DNA from: Icerya purchasi
Taxonomy: Eukaryota; Arthropoda; Insecta; Hemiptera; Monophlebidae
Assembly: GCA_039619475.1 (NCBI GenBank)
Contig: CM077115.1
Span: 65,354,864-65,418,863, forward strand
Direction of reading: 5' to 3'
Length of the DNA stretch: 64,000 bases
This document shows, in pieces, positions 24,251 to 34,889 of this stretch; position 1 is the stretch's first letter, and the number at the start of each line of letters is the position of its first letter. Both the position numbers and the translations under genes were made by a program. The notes beneath the pieces are model-generated. The model did no database searches. It worked only from the letters and a program-made list of their open reading frames with translations, and was not told the origin of the DNA.

Positions 24251-25482
24251 CATTCCGTTCTCTTAAAATTTTGGCTCAAACTTCACACATTATCGCGCAC
24301 ACCGATCTTACGATTTTTAATTGTAATCGTGTAAATAATTTGCTTAATTTAATTTTATTAATCTTCTTATTTTTTTCTCTCATCAACACATAACGTATGT
24401 GTAGGCGAGCAAAACTAGCATACTGTTTTTTCCTCCCTCGCTCTCTTGGATTCCATGCAGAAGCTAACGCGATAACATCATTTTAATTTTTAATCTTCGA
24501 ATTACTTATTGATTTTTTTCACTTTTATACTTTACTTCAAAACTTTTTGCATGCGTAGAGAAATAAACAGTAGAATAACAAAATTTCGATAAAACCGCTA
24601 GGTGCCATTGAAAACGATCAAATCTCAATACCTAGATCCTAAATTTTGATGGAAATTTTTATAGCATGTTTCGTTTTTATATTTTATTCATTTTTTTTTT
24701 CATTTTTCCCCCCCTTTAAATCGATCGCTTTTGAATAAACTATTTTGAATACATCGGGGGTCCGTAAATAAAATAAGATCGAATTCGGAGGACTGAAGTA
24801 ATGCAGGAGTCGGACGAAAACGTTCGAAACAACATTAAAAGAACCGTTCCGTTCTTCCTTTTTCGAATATTTTTAAAATTTTCGGTATAATGGGATATGT
24901 ACGTGAAATTGCAAAAGTATATGTGTGAATTTGCATTATAACGGCTGACACAGATGTTCGTTAAGTCTCCCGAATAAAATGAATAATAAGTATGAAACGT
25001 GAGTGGTGTGTGCGAGGATGGAATGCACAGATTTTTACAACAAGACAGCTATAACTTCCTGTAGACCGATGATCCAACTTCTCATCAGTTCGGCTTCTTC
25101 TTAAATTCAAAGAGAATATGAAAACAAAGTGCCCATAACTCCAGTGCACACAGATCTGAACAATACGTGTAAATGCATCCGGTTTTATTCGATAGCAGAC
25201 ATCGTTTAAAGATCGTAATATTTTTAAAACTTTTTACCTCTCGTAATTTCACGTTTGTTCAGATTAGTAGATTATTGACGAATCTATATTTCATCGTTGC
25301 CGCCGATGAACAGGTAGACTGCGGAACTGTAAACTATAACCGTTAAAATTATTATCACGCATCTATCTGCTACAATCATGCGCATCATAACACATCATAA
25401 TCGTTTGATGGTACATATAAGTCTAATTTTTAATTACAGAACCGATTTTTTATTCATATCCTTCTTATTTACGTTTTTATTA

Positions 25483-25485
<3 letters not shown>
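24251..25485. other. No gene recognised
   Basis: AT-rich sequence with poly(T)/poly(C) patches near 24690-24720. No motif-bearing frame and no repeat relationship to other parts of the window that I could see. Confidence 0.35.

Positions 25486-25516
<31 letters not shown>
25486..25516. repeat. (CT)n microsatellite
   Basis: Pure CT alternation over about 31 bp. Confidence 0.97.
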
Positions 25517-25519
<3 letters not shown>

Positions 25520-25726
25520 ACTATCGTACAGCATACACACAAACAAGCAGAAATAGCATTAATATCTGGTCGTTTTAAGTTTCAATCAAAACTATACAAC
25601 CGTCGCGAACCAGCAATGCTCGTTCTTCCGCTTGCGATTTCTCTAACTTAATAAATTTAGGGCAATGTGGCTCTAAAATATTTCTTATTAATTTTATTTA
25701 AATAGAAACGCGTTGTTTTTGTATCC

Positions 25727-26005
25727 AAAATTGGATCGTTTTCACCTGAAAATGGGATATTTTGCATTGAAAAGTCTATTTTCTACTTAAAATGAAGGAC
25801 TGTATATAATAAAAATTGACTGCTTTTACTTTAAAAATGCTGTATTTAAAATTGAGTGATTTCGCTGAAAGTGGGGTATTTTGCATTGAAAAGTCTATTT
25901 TCTACCTAAAATGAAGGAGTGCCTATAGTAAAAATTGTATGCTTTTACTTTAAAAATCATGTATTTACAGTGAAATTGAGTGATTTCGTCTAATAATTGC
26001 ATTTT
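25727..26005. repeat. About 119-bp tandem repeat, 2.3 copies
   Basis: The block TATTTTGCATTGAAAAGTCT at 25758 recurs at 25877, a 119-bp offset, with the flanking ATTTTCTAC(C/T)TAAAATGAAGGA and CTTTTACTTTAAAAAT blocks also repeated. A third partial unit starts at about 25972 (AAATTGAGTGATTTCGTC). Non-coding. Confidence 0.9.
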
Positions 26006-26308
26006 GCAGCGTATAACTAAAGTTTGTATTAAAAAAGTTCCTTAGGGATACCGATAGCCCGCCTTAAAAGGTTAAGTTTTTATCGCGACAATAATTTTTA
26101 TTAGTAGTGTTTTTATTTTTGCCTTCTGAGAAACGGGCGATAGTGCTCAAGTGCCTTTTTCTTTTCGTTTTCCCGGGCAATCTTCATGTCTTTTTATATG
26201 CACCGATTATACTATACCTACCTCCATATATAGACGGGTAGCAACCATTCTCCTGCACAACGATACGGAAAGTCCCGCGGATGTGTACCAATATAATTTG
26301 AATCTTCT
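26006..26308. other. No gene recognised
   Basis: Pyrimidine-rich on the plus strand towards the RTE-like relic that follows; probably anonymous sequence or its 3' UTR. Confidence 0.3.
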
Positions 26309-26860
26309 TCTTTCAGCGATTTTGGCCGTCTTTGGACCGCGTATTATAATGCATCCTGTCATTTCTTCTCCGCTCCTTCCAGTACATCTTCATCAGCTTC
26401 CGGTGCCAGATCTTTCTTTCACTTGTCCAAACTGCTTCCCTTCTTCCTTTTTCCTTTGCCATGAACGTCTTCCAATCCTGTATCTTTCTTCGAAATTCGT
26501 TTCTATCTTTTATTTCTTCTTCGTTTAGTTCCATTTCTGCAAAGTCACTTCTCCCGAAACCAGTTCAGCTTTGTGTTCGTGTTTTTGTCGAAATAGTCAA
26601 ACGGTTTCTTCCTCATCCTTTTTCCGTCCATTCTTTTCAAATGTCCGTACCGCTTCACTCTTCTTTTCCGCATGGTATCACCTAATTTTTCGATGTTTTC
26701 ATAAACTTCCTTATTGCTTCTCAATTTCAACATTCCGTTTTCCTATTTCGGTCCTAGAATTCTTCTAATAATCTTTCTTTCTTTCATTTATTCATATTTT
26801 AATTATCATTTTGTCTCCAACGCACTACCATACATCTTTGTTGTTGTACGATCTCACGTA
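26309..26860 (-). pseudogene. C-terminal fragment of an RTE-like LINE polyprotein
   Basis: Minus-strand reading from about 26860: a decayed LYGSETW-like block, then ERKIIRRILGPK, MLKLRSNKEVYENIEKLGDT, RKRRVKRYGHLKRMDGKR, and an acidic/basic tail (ELNEEEIKDRNEFRRKI, AVWTSERKIWHRKLMKMYW). This order is the normal post-RT C-terminus of RTE-like endonuclease-reverse transcriptases. Two frames are needed, joined near 26540. RT and endonuclease are absent, so the fragment is not functional. Confidence 0.75.
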
Positions 26861-27179
26861 AATCGCCGATCGATATATTATTTTCTTTTCGTAACTTTTT
26901 TTTTTTTTTAACATTACATACATCATTTTTCATCTCGTGTAATTAAAGTATTTTCGATCATGAACAAATTTCCGATTCCGCTCTTTCTTTCTCTCGCTGT
27001 AAATAATTCAAGAACTAAACATGCCCCAATTATGGCCAACTTAAAAATATACTTTTATATGTCACACTTGAATCTGTACGATCGCAATAACCCAAAAGCG
27101 CTATCACACTATTTACATATAAAATTTTTTTACATTTCACACATCGCTACAAACTTACGATCCACTTTATTTATTTTCT

Positions 27180-27811
27180 ATTTCAATGTATGTTTTATTC
27201 AAATCATCAGATTTTTACCGTTCTGATGGTGCAAATCTTACCCTAGTTCCGAATCGTCCCCTTTACTCTAACTTGGTTACGTCGTCTTTTCGTAACCACA
27301 GCTCTGTTCTTCATGCCGAGCTCTATAGTATTTTACCGGCTCTAGAGTCTCAATCACTTCCGCTCAGCAGCCGTATCATTATTACATTTGAATACCATTT
27401 ATCTCGATTAATGGTACTGCTACTTTAATCCAATCGTTAACATTTTCCCATCATCCTCCAACCAGATCAGTTTCTTTCGGGGGTACCTAGCCACATTAGG
27501 CTGGTGGGTTACGCTGACATTGCTGCTACGTCAGCTTTATTACGTCTAACGCTTCGCAGCCCTTTGTCAGATACAATAAAACTTTTGAACAATTACGGTG
27601 GTCCAAGATGGGCTCTCTGAACAAACTGGCTTTCTTACGGAGATTATTAAGTAGTTTCTACTTTTTGGAACTTTCTAGAACCCGTTTTGTTGCTATCTCG
27701 CGTTACGTACCATACATATTTCGCAGATAAACAGCCTTATTCAGTCATGAGCCTCTTGCTACCTATCTCGTTTGTTCTCTTCTATTTCTTCAATAAAAAA
27801 AAAACACGGTT
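27180..27811 (+). pseudogene. RNase H-bearing LINE fragment, decayed
   Basis: The plus frame 27186-27428 contains SSVLHAELYSILPALES, matching the second catalytic block of LINE RNase H (Glu in HAELYxI). After a stop, GVPSHIRLVGYADIAATSAL (27475-27540) matches WVPSHxGIxGNExADxxA with several replacements. Downstream frames are broken, and a short A-run at 27795-27805 may mark the 3' end. It is one of only two RNase H LINE fragments on the plus strand. Confidence 0.65.
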
Positions 27812-29619
27812 TCCTCGAGTGTTCTTCTTTTCGCTTTAGTTTTCACCATATGGACTGTTTGTGGTCATCTCTATCTACTTACTAGCATTGCAAACACTGT
27901 TCAGTTAATATAGCGCGTCATTCAGCAGTCCTACCGTGAAAATGTCACGATGGTAACGGTATCTACCCGTGAGACTGAAAAAGAATTTAAAAACTGCCGA
28001 AAATGTACTATCAGGATAGAGCATTGAGGACATAACACTGCGGAAATTTAAAAGTTCATTAATTCCATCTGTGACCTTTCTAATGACTTTTGATAAAATT
28101 TTAAACATAAAGGCTGTGAAATAACGTGAAAACTGTAAGAAGAAAAAATAGAATGCGCGCCATATTTAACGAATTTCTTATTAAGTAAAATCACCCTACT
28201 AAATGTTCTCTAAAATATATATGTTATAGATACAAATGAAATGTCTATTGAACGGTTACTAATGTTATATTTTATTTCTACACGAACATATTATTCACAA
28301 ATTCACAAATATAACATTGTTAAATACTAATTAATTATGTTAAAATAAATAAATAAAATAATTACAAAGATAGTCCTCCGACCCTAAAATACTCGAGAGT
28401 TCCCTAACAGTACAAAAATAAAAGATATTGAAATAGTTGCAGTTATTTAAAATTGTTTCGTTCTGTTCCTGGAAAAAAAAATAGGTTTTCGTAATTTTCT
28501 TTTTCAGTATTCTCTCTACAAACTGTTCTAAATTTTTTCTAAAAATTCCGAAATTCAAATTTGCTTCATGCACAAATGTCAGCGACTACTCATATTGATA
28601 TCGTCTTCTATTTGTTCATTTTATCGTCTTCATCGTTTTCGTATTCTGACGATACCGATTGGATCAGCAACCGTTCTTGTAAAATATTTTTTTGTTCGTT
28701 ATTCCGATTTCATGAAAAATAATGAACGACGCTTTTTTCTTCCCCGCATGGCCAAATATTAAATTTTTGTTCTAAGCGAACTTTGCCCATTTCTAAATTA
28801 TTAAAAATCCTATAGGAAAAAATATATCGATTCGAGTCCGTTCTGAATTCGCATTTCTCATATTGACCGCTTGTTAATCCTCTATTTATTATTAAGCGGT
28901 TTTGCATTACATCTACCTGCTTTCCAAATAAATAGAATTTAGAAATTATTCCAGTACGAGACGAAACTGTTATTTTTAACAGGATTGCAGACAGTTTTCC
29001 AACGGATTCAATTTAACATATAAAATAAGCTTAGTTCCTTTGTCTTTAAAATGTAGAATAATAGAAACAAATTAATAAAGAAATTCTTTCCGATAGCAAG
29101 ATTTTCGACCTTGATTACATAAAGTTATAACAAAGGTTTCGGAATATCATTGAAAGCGGGTTTTCGCAAGATTCGAATCATCGGCAACACCGTTAAAGCA
29201 AATATTCGAAGGGACAGTTTTGTTTGTCAAAATTGCGATAGTTACGTTCAATTTTTGAGTACATTATAAAGTGACACTTGATTGTCAAAATTACTATAAA
29301 CTTCCTCGAACTATTCTCCGCTCTAGTCACTCGAAATACGAAATAAACTTTTAATGATAGCTCGCGAGTTATCACTCATATGTGGCGTTAACTTGCATAT
29401 GTCTGTGGAATTTTCTTTTATCAATAGTAAACCATGTGCACCAACTGAGTAAGAAGGTTCTTGTATTTTCAAGTCCCTTACACGTGAAGCCAATACGAAG
29501 CAACGTGCAAAAATAAAGAAATCTGGAAGTTCCGACTAAAATCGGGGGAAAAAAAGGATAAATGAATTCGGTATAAAAGGTCGTCTGTAGGCAGAGAACA
29601 ATTGAACCGAATGTGGTAC
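27812..29619. other. No gene recognised
   Basis: AT-rich sequence; short frames on both strands lack motifs. No repeat matches to the rest of the window were noticed. Confidence 0.35.
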
Positions 29620-30355
29620 CGCTTTTTTTACTCAATTAGCGAGAATTGACGAAATACTTCGAAAGACAATCTTTAATATTCACTTCGGTATCAATAAGAA
29701 AACAATCGACGGCTTGACCTTCACCCAGAAACAAATAGTAAGGAAAGAAGTCGGTTATATTAATCCGATCAGAAATATTTGCTAGAAAGCAATCAATGTA
29801 GCAGAAATAATTAATTTTGGAAGGAAAAGACGGGATATAGGAAGCACAATAAGGAGTAGGAAGCCTAAGCTTCGAGACAAACAGGAATACAAAATGCTCC
29901 ACAAAAAGAGGTGAACGCTGGAAGAACACATGATCGGCCTCGCAAATAACTGCATCATCAGAATGGAGAGGAAATCAGAGAAAAGCGAAATCTAGAGGAA
30001 GACGGCAGCGAATGGCTAAAACGCATATGGAAACAACACCAGAACGTCGAAGAGAGGGACGCAAAGGACACCGCGAATAGGGAGGAAGAGTAGACTGAAC
30101 AGATAGATGAAATGAATAGTTATTAGAAATAGGAGGAGCGTAAATATCCGATACCATGATCTGACCCGGAAACTTTTACATATATCGATAAGAAGTTAAT
30201 GAATTTTTTTTTAAGAAAAAGGCGAGAAGAAGCAGCAACCCGAGCCAAGGAATCAGCCGCTTCCCTACTAAATATGCCCGAGTGACTAGGTAAGTGTTCA
30301 CGGAACGGAGAGAGGAGAGATTATGAATGATTGAACGTATACGGAGCGCAACAAA
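29620..30355 (-). mobile_element. I-like LINE 3' fragment (3'-UTR family B), RNase H end to 3' UTR
   Basis: Minus reading from 30355: ALRIRSIIHNLSSL, then a decayed PSHxG..ADSLARVAASSRLF block, RRSGVVSICVLAIR, a Cys/His block with CEADHVLF, and LRLPTPYCASYIPSFPS. These align by eye with residues about 442-640 of the intact-frame copy at 56-58 kb (LRIRSLIHTLFSL, ADSLAQIAVSSRFF, LPTPYCASYILSFPS). The 3' UTR carries TTTGTTTCTGGGTGAAG, the family B signature also seen at 40.6 and 55.95 kb. It is 5'-truncated where it meets a Jockey fragment. Confidence 0.82.
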
Positions 30356-31400
30356 GTGTCATACAAATAATCATGAGGTTGGAACACGTGCGTCAAGTAA
30401 TGTGCGAGTAGCTCCGCTTTTTCGCTATCTTGTCTCGCCCAATTTCCAACTTCATCTTGCAGAGCGCAGGAATATGCTTGAATTCAACGAGTCGCTTTCC
30501 AGAGAGAATAATCAATCTCTATCTACAAATGGACACAGTCCCTCTAAGCAATTCGCAAACGTTTTATTTTTTATATTTTTTATCAACATATTGAGCTGTT
30601 GACTGATTCCATTAGACGCGTTCTTATATTGTGGATCACGCGAGTTGTGCCATTTGCGTCTTGCTGTTCTCCTTTCTGAAATTTTATTCTAAAGAAAGCA
30701 TGATTTCCTGTACAGTATTAACCGATGATTTCGGAGTAGAAACTTTCGATGCTTCGCGGATCGCTTCTATGAAACATGCAGATTGTTCCTCCAGTTCACC
30801 GATTGTTTTTAGACGTATCTTCAGATTTATTCGTCGATCCAATTCTTCTCGAAATGTGTCCTAATATGTGTATGTCTATTTGTCAGAAAATGCTCTTTTT
30901 ATTTTTCCCCATATTACAGTTGTACTAATGGTTAGCAGAACGGGAGTATGATCAGATGCGAGATCAATAATACCTTGTGCTTCTACATAACCATTGGCAA
31001 TGTCGTTTGTTATATGAAAAAATCGATGAGGTCGGGTTTCTTTCGCCTATCAGTAGGCCAATATGTAGGTCTTCCTGAGCTGGCTACATTGCATTGCAAA
31101 CTTCTTATTGCCCTTAGTAATTCATTTCCCTTGACGTGAGCAGAATTTCCTTTATTGCTTGAAACGTGACGTGATCCGCATGTTTCATTTTTTGCATTCG
31201 TATCATCGCCGATGATGTATCTATTGCCGAAATATTTCAAAAAGTTGTTATATTGATCATACTTCAGGTTATGTTTGGGCGGAAAGTAAACAGCTACCAC
31301 ATTACTAATCGTACTATTCTGCCAAACTGCGACCGTAGTTGCTTTTGCGAATTCTTCGCAAAAGTCGATCTGTTGGTAGAAAATGTCACTTAAAAAACAA
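30345..31400 (-). pseudogene. Jockey-clade LINE fragment: AP endonuclease and linker
   Basis: The minus frame 31300-31010 is the second half of an apurinic-like endonuclease domain: VVAVYFPPKHNLKYDQYNNF, NRYIIGDDTNAKN (family IGGDYNAKH; the metal/phosphate-site block is altered), and GRPTYWPTDRRKKPDLIDFF. A single extra T near 31012 breaks the frame; removing it by eye continues to IIDLASDHTPVLLTI, which preserves the SDH catalytic motif. The endonuclease start continues upstream to about 31390 (FAKATTVAVWQNSTISN). Further downstream, Jockey-typical linker text is readable (DRDYSLWKATR, GNWARQDSEKAELLAHYL, VFQPHDY). RT never follows: the sequence switches to the I-like fragment at about 30350. 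Confidence 0.85.
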
Positions 31401-32504
31401 AATACACCGACTTCAAGATTTACTGTTAGGAATTGAATAAAAATGCACCGAAAAATAAAAAATAATTTAATATATACAAAACCTTTTAATATACTGATTG
31501 TTAAAACATAAATGTATATTAAAACGAATATGAGTATAACAAAGAAATTTAAATTCCGGCATAGCCTATCATCAGCTAAAATTCATGAAACAGCGCACAA
31601 AGCACGTGGTCGGAACAATGATGGGCTAAGCCCGAAAACGTTTCTAAGTAGTATACTCGTTTATACATTTTTAAATTTGTTATACTAGTATTTGTTACAA
31701 TGTAACATATTTTTATATTCGATAAGAAGATAATACAGTAAAATATAATCTTAATATTGATATTATGATAATTCTTAAACAACATTAAATACCTTAATTA
31801 GAGTAGGCACGGGAATCATAAATTACAACATCTGGAAACAATTTAATGAATATTAAATGCAGTTTTTAATTATTATTGTAATTTCAGTTAAATGTGCCGA
31901 CACTGCGCAGTATAAGTATTAATGTTGTATAAAAATTATCATGATAACTCTGAAATATTTTTTATCGACTAATTATTTTTTTTCTTTTTTAGCACATTGT
32001 TATGCGATTCTTGTAAATCTTCAAGTGTCGATAAAAATTTTGTTTTTTTTTTTTTGAAGCATTTCATTTTATAATTTTTAGCGTAATACTTACATTTTTT
32101 GTTTTGCCAAATATCAACTTTTCTAAAAACGTCGAGCTTTTTAATTTGCACCGTGGCAGTTTAGAAAACGATGCCTTTATTTGTTCACGACAGTTGATGA
32201 TAATTTAATTTTTTTCCAGATTACGTTTCCACGCTTACTTATTAATCTTGATAATATTTTAAGTCAATCACGTCTGTTATAACAATAAATAAAAAAGAGG
32301 CTCTCTTTTTTTACGGTTCATTTGAATCACTACTGAGAGTATCTGTGCTAATCGATTTCCATTGTGATACCATCGTATGTACACTTCCGAATAAACAAAG
32401 AATTATTAAAATCAATCCGCGTGGGGCTACAAGTTTCGAAATCAGTAAAAATAAACCACTTGTAAAATTTATGAACTTAAAAAAATATAAAATTCTTCCA
32501 TTTG
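31401..32504. other. No gene recognised; one hairpin module at 31558-31645
   Basis: AT-rich sequence apart from the hairpin module listed separately. T-runs at 31976-31990 and 32040-32055. No motif-bearing frame. Confidence 0.35.
31558..31645 (+). other. TGAT-hairpin-GAAA module 1 (hammerhead-like or Penelope-type terminus, unproven)
   Basis: TGAT (31619-31622), stem GGGC, loop TAA, stem GCCC (31623-31633), then GAAA (31634-31637). This has the outline of a hammerhead ribozyme helix II with part of its core (CTGATGA...GAAA), but the two core bases GA before the stem are missing. Upstream, TATCATCAGCTAA (31567-31579) is identical to 60532-60544 in the inverted repeat. Confidence 0.35.
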
Positions 32505-32870
32505 TTTTTTTTTTTTTATGAGCTCGTACACTACGAACATAAATTAAGTGCAAGAAGAATTCTTGTTTGTTTGATTTATCCATTAATGCGCCGTGTACTG
32601 CAACATTGACCAGAGGCATCGAAGAATATAGTTTAGATGCTGTTTTATTTGACAGTCTCAGAAATCTGAGTAGCTGCTGAACTTTTTATTCATTATCCTC
32701 AAAGATTTCAGAAAGGGAACCAGTTGGGACCAGAATAAGTTGGATAGTCTGCCAGAAGATGGTGAATGGATAAAAGAACAGAACATCTGTCACAAAAATA
32801 GAAGCGTCTGTAATGTTTAATATGTAGGAATGGGATATTTTTGCGCGGGGCATAACTTCTCTGCGGCTGG
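32505..32870 (-). mobile_element. 3' fragment of RNase H-type LINE (3'-UTR family C)
   Basis: The minus reading near 32815-32740 gives YRRFYFCDRCSVLLSIHHLL followed by ADYPTYS, the C-terminal CX2CX6H block with the final Cys replaced by Tyr. The 3' UTR contains GCCGTGTACTGC on the plus strand at 32590, shared with 5.87 kb, and ends at a T-run (32505-32517), the poly(A) tail. Heavily decayed. Confidence 0.7.
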
Positions 32871-33700
32871 ATTTCTTTTTTTATGTGTGTTTTTTCTTCA
32901 ACCAGAAACCATTACCCGGAAACAATTAAATAGGAAGGAATCAATTATAAACACATGATCAACGTCGCAAACATTGAGTGGAGAGGACAATATGGAGAGG
33001 CAAACAGAGAAAAACGAAAACAGGAGGAAAATAACAGACTATGGCTTAAGAATGCAGACGAATAATGAAGACAATGACAGAACAGCGAAGTAAAGGGGAA
33101 ACAAAGAAAATCAAGGATTGGCAGGAAGACTAGGTTGACTTAATGAAGTATTCCAAAGTGTCCGGTATATCTGACCGAACTGAACGTAATTTGTTCGAAG
33201 CAGAAACTTCACACCAGTTTCTTGACTATTTATTCATTAGCCGGGATTTAATTGTCCTCGAAAAGTCTAATGATGTTACTGGTATATTTGGAATCGGGAA
33301 GTGTAAGGACCCGTTTCTTTCGCTGCGAGATTCAATAGTTCATTTCCCATATATGTAGCCCTTATGTCCTGAAATCTGGCGCGAAGGTAATCGGAAACGG
33401 TGGATATGACCGAAATTATATTTACAGCTATAGGATTTTGTGATTTATTATGTAATAGATGAGAAAGTGAAGAGACAAGAGTCCATGCATATGAGGGAGT
33501 CTCTGTTGAACTGAACTGTAAGATCGACTGCACGTTTTAAAGCGTATAGTTCTGTGGATAGGACTGAAAAGCTGTTTCGAAGTGAATAACGTATTATGTC
33601 GGATATCGTTAATGTGTATTGCGCAGCCGGCCGCATGGAACCGCCTATAAATATATTTAAACGGTCGACATGGTTTGATAGAAATCTTTGGAACTCGGCC
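32871..33700 (-). mobile_element. I-like LINE fragment, RNase H to 3' UTR (probably family B)
   Basis: Minus reading from about 33610: SFSVLSTELYALKRAVDL (RNase H catalytic Glu block), RDSLICMDS (third Asp block, normally ISDS/VDS), then across a frameshift HNKSQNPIAVN and YMGNELLNLAAKE, corresponding to GIxGNExADxLA with the final Asp as Asn. The region 33070-32930 is similar on inspection to the 29.95-30.0 kb and 56.2 kb copies, and the sequence near 32920 (ACCCGGAAACAAT) matches the family B 3' UTR signature. Confidence 0.68.
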
Positions 33701-33839
33701 CTTAATTATATCATGTTTTGCGAGTTTGCGAGTTTTCCAATCGGAAAGGGAGATAAATCAATACGGAGTGAAAAACTTTATCATGACGAAAGAATGGCAG
33801 GTGTTGTGCAGTAAAGCTTCGGATGATCGATATGGAACT

Positions 33840-34039
33840 TAATAAAGTGGTTATTTATAAACGTGTTTTCCAAATTAATATAGTAATATAAGCAATTCAC
33901 TGACTAGACTAGAAAACAATTAATACTACATAATTATATATGAAAAAATTAATACGCGGACATGTTTCGGAGACACTGCTCCATAATCATGACAACTTAA
34001 TGCCTCTAATATTCTTGAAGGTGTAAACGCTTAATAGTT
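33840..34039 (-). other. TGAT-hairpin-GAAA module 2 (33960-33992) in AT-rich DNA
   Basis: On the minus strand: TGAT (33989-33986), TAT, stem GGAG, loop of 6, stem CTCC (33972-33969), GAAA (33968-33965), then CATGTC. The 4-bp stem differs in sequence from modules 1 and 3 but is fully paired, and CATG/GTC follow as in hammerhead helix III-cleavage site layouts. The TAT where GA is expected makes activity unlikely for this copy. Confidence 0.35.
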
Positions 34040-34889
34040 TCAGAAGCTGGAATCCGTGGAGAAAATTTTACACCGGTTAGAAGATCGGTAAAGAATAGTT
34101 CTCAGTGAAGATGAAGTGACCATTCTTTGCATAATGGGCTGACGGACGTCGAAGTACGAAATACTGCGGTCGGTAATCATGTTGTAGCATAAAGTACAGC
34201 TCCGTATAGATGTACAAAGGTGAAGATCTGTCAGCACTAATTCGTTAGTTTGTGTTAAAATTTCTGCGCAACGACTCAATGCGCTTCCAATTGCTTTCCC
34301 ATTTTTCAGTTTCTTTATTGCACGGTCCACTTCAGTTTTTTCGTAATCTTCGGTAACGTTTCCCATTTCCAGGACTAATTCTCGAAGTAATTCTTCTACA
34401 TACGCTTCCACGTATTTTGATTGAATTTCACCGCTTTTATCCATAATCGTATTTGCGGCTTTTTCTACCTTTTTGTACATTTCAAGCATACCATGTTTAC
34501 CTTTGAGATGTTCTCGCTTCACGTTCATTTTGTTATTCCTCTTCGTTGCTGTTCTAATTTATCTTCTTACCTCGTTTTTCCACACTTTCCTCCTCTTCTG
34601 TATGTTACGTTATCCGTTATATCTTCACTTGCTTTATTGCTTTTAATTTGTTTTCAGTCGCATTTCGTTATTGTTTCAGCAGTTTTAGTTCAGACTTCGT
34701 TTCCCGTTATACTTGTCGTATTGATTTTTATATTAATTCATCGCCGCTTTTATTTACTGTATTTTTATTTGTCTTATATAAATTATACTGTTCTTTTTAC
34801 CTTTCATTAATTTTTCTTAATCTAAACTCTAAAAGCGGAAGGTATCGTGCTCGTAGGCAGAGAGACTTTCCCCGTAAATGACCCATTTT
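34040..34889 (-). pseudogene. RTE-like LINE fragment: linker between endonuclease and RT
   Basis: The minus frame 34528-34040 (162 codons) contains KYVEAYVEELLRELV and EKTEVDRAIKKLKNGKAIG, the block that precedes RT motif A in RTE-like elements (family RAIKxLKNGKAxGxD). The frame then diverges, so RT proper is missing. Upstream to about 34.88 kb the minus strand stays purine-rich and Lys/Arg-rich but unreadable. Short and broken; a relic. Confidence 0.6.

Noticed and set aside
10287..33976. Shared 12-mer TTTCGGAGACAC as evidence for a fourth hairpin module at 10.29 kb
   Set aside because: No paired stem or TGAT partner at 10.29 kb; a 12-mer match can occur by chance in 64 kb.
31558..33992. 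Active hammerhead ribozymes
   Set aside because: Each module lacks at least one invariant core base, and helix I pairing is not convincing; kept only as a structural family worth testing.
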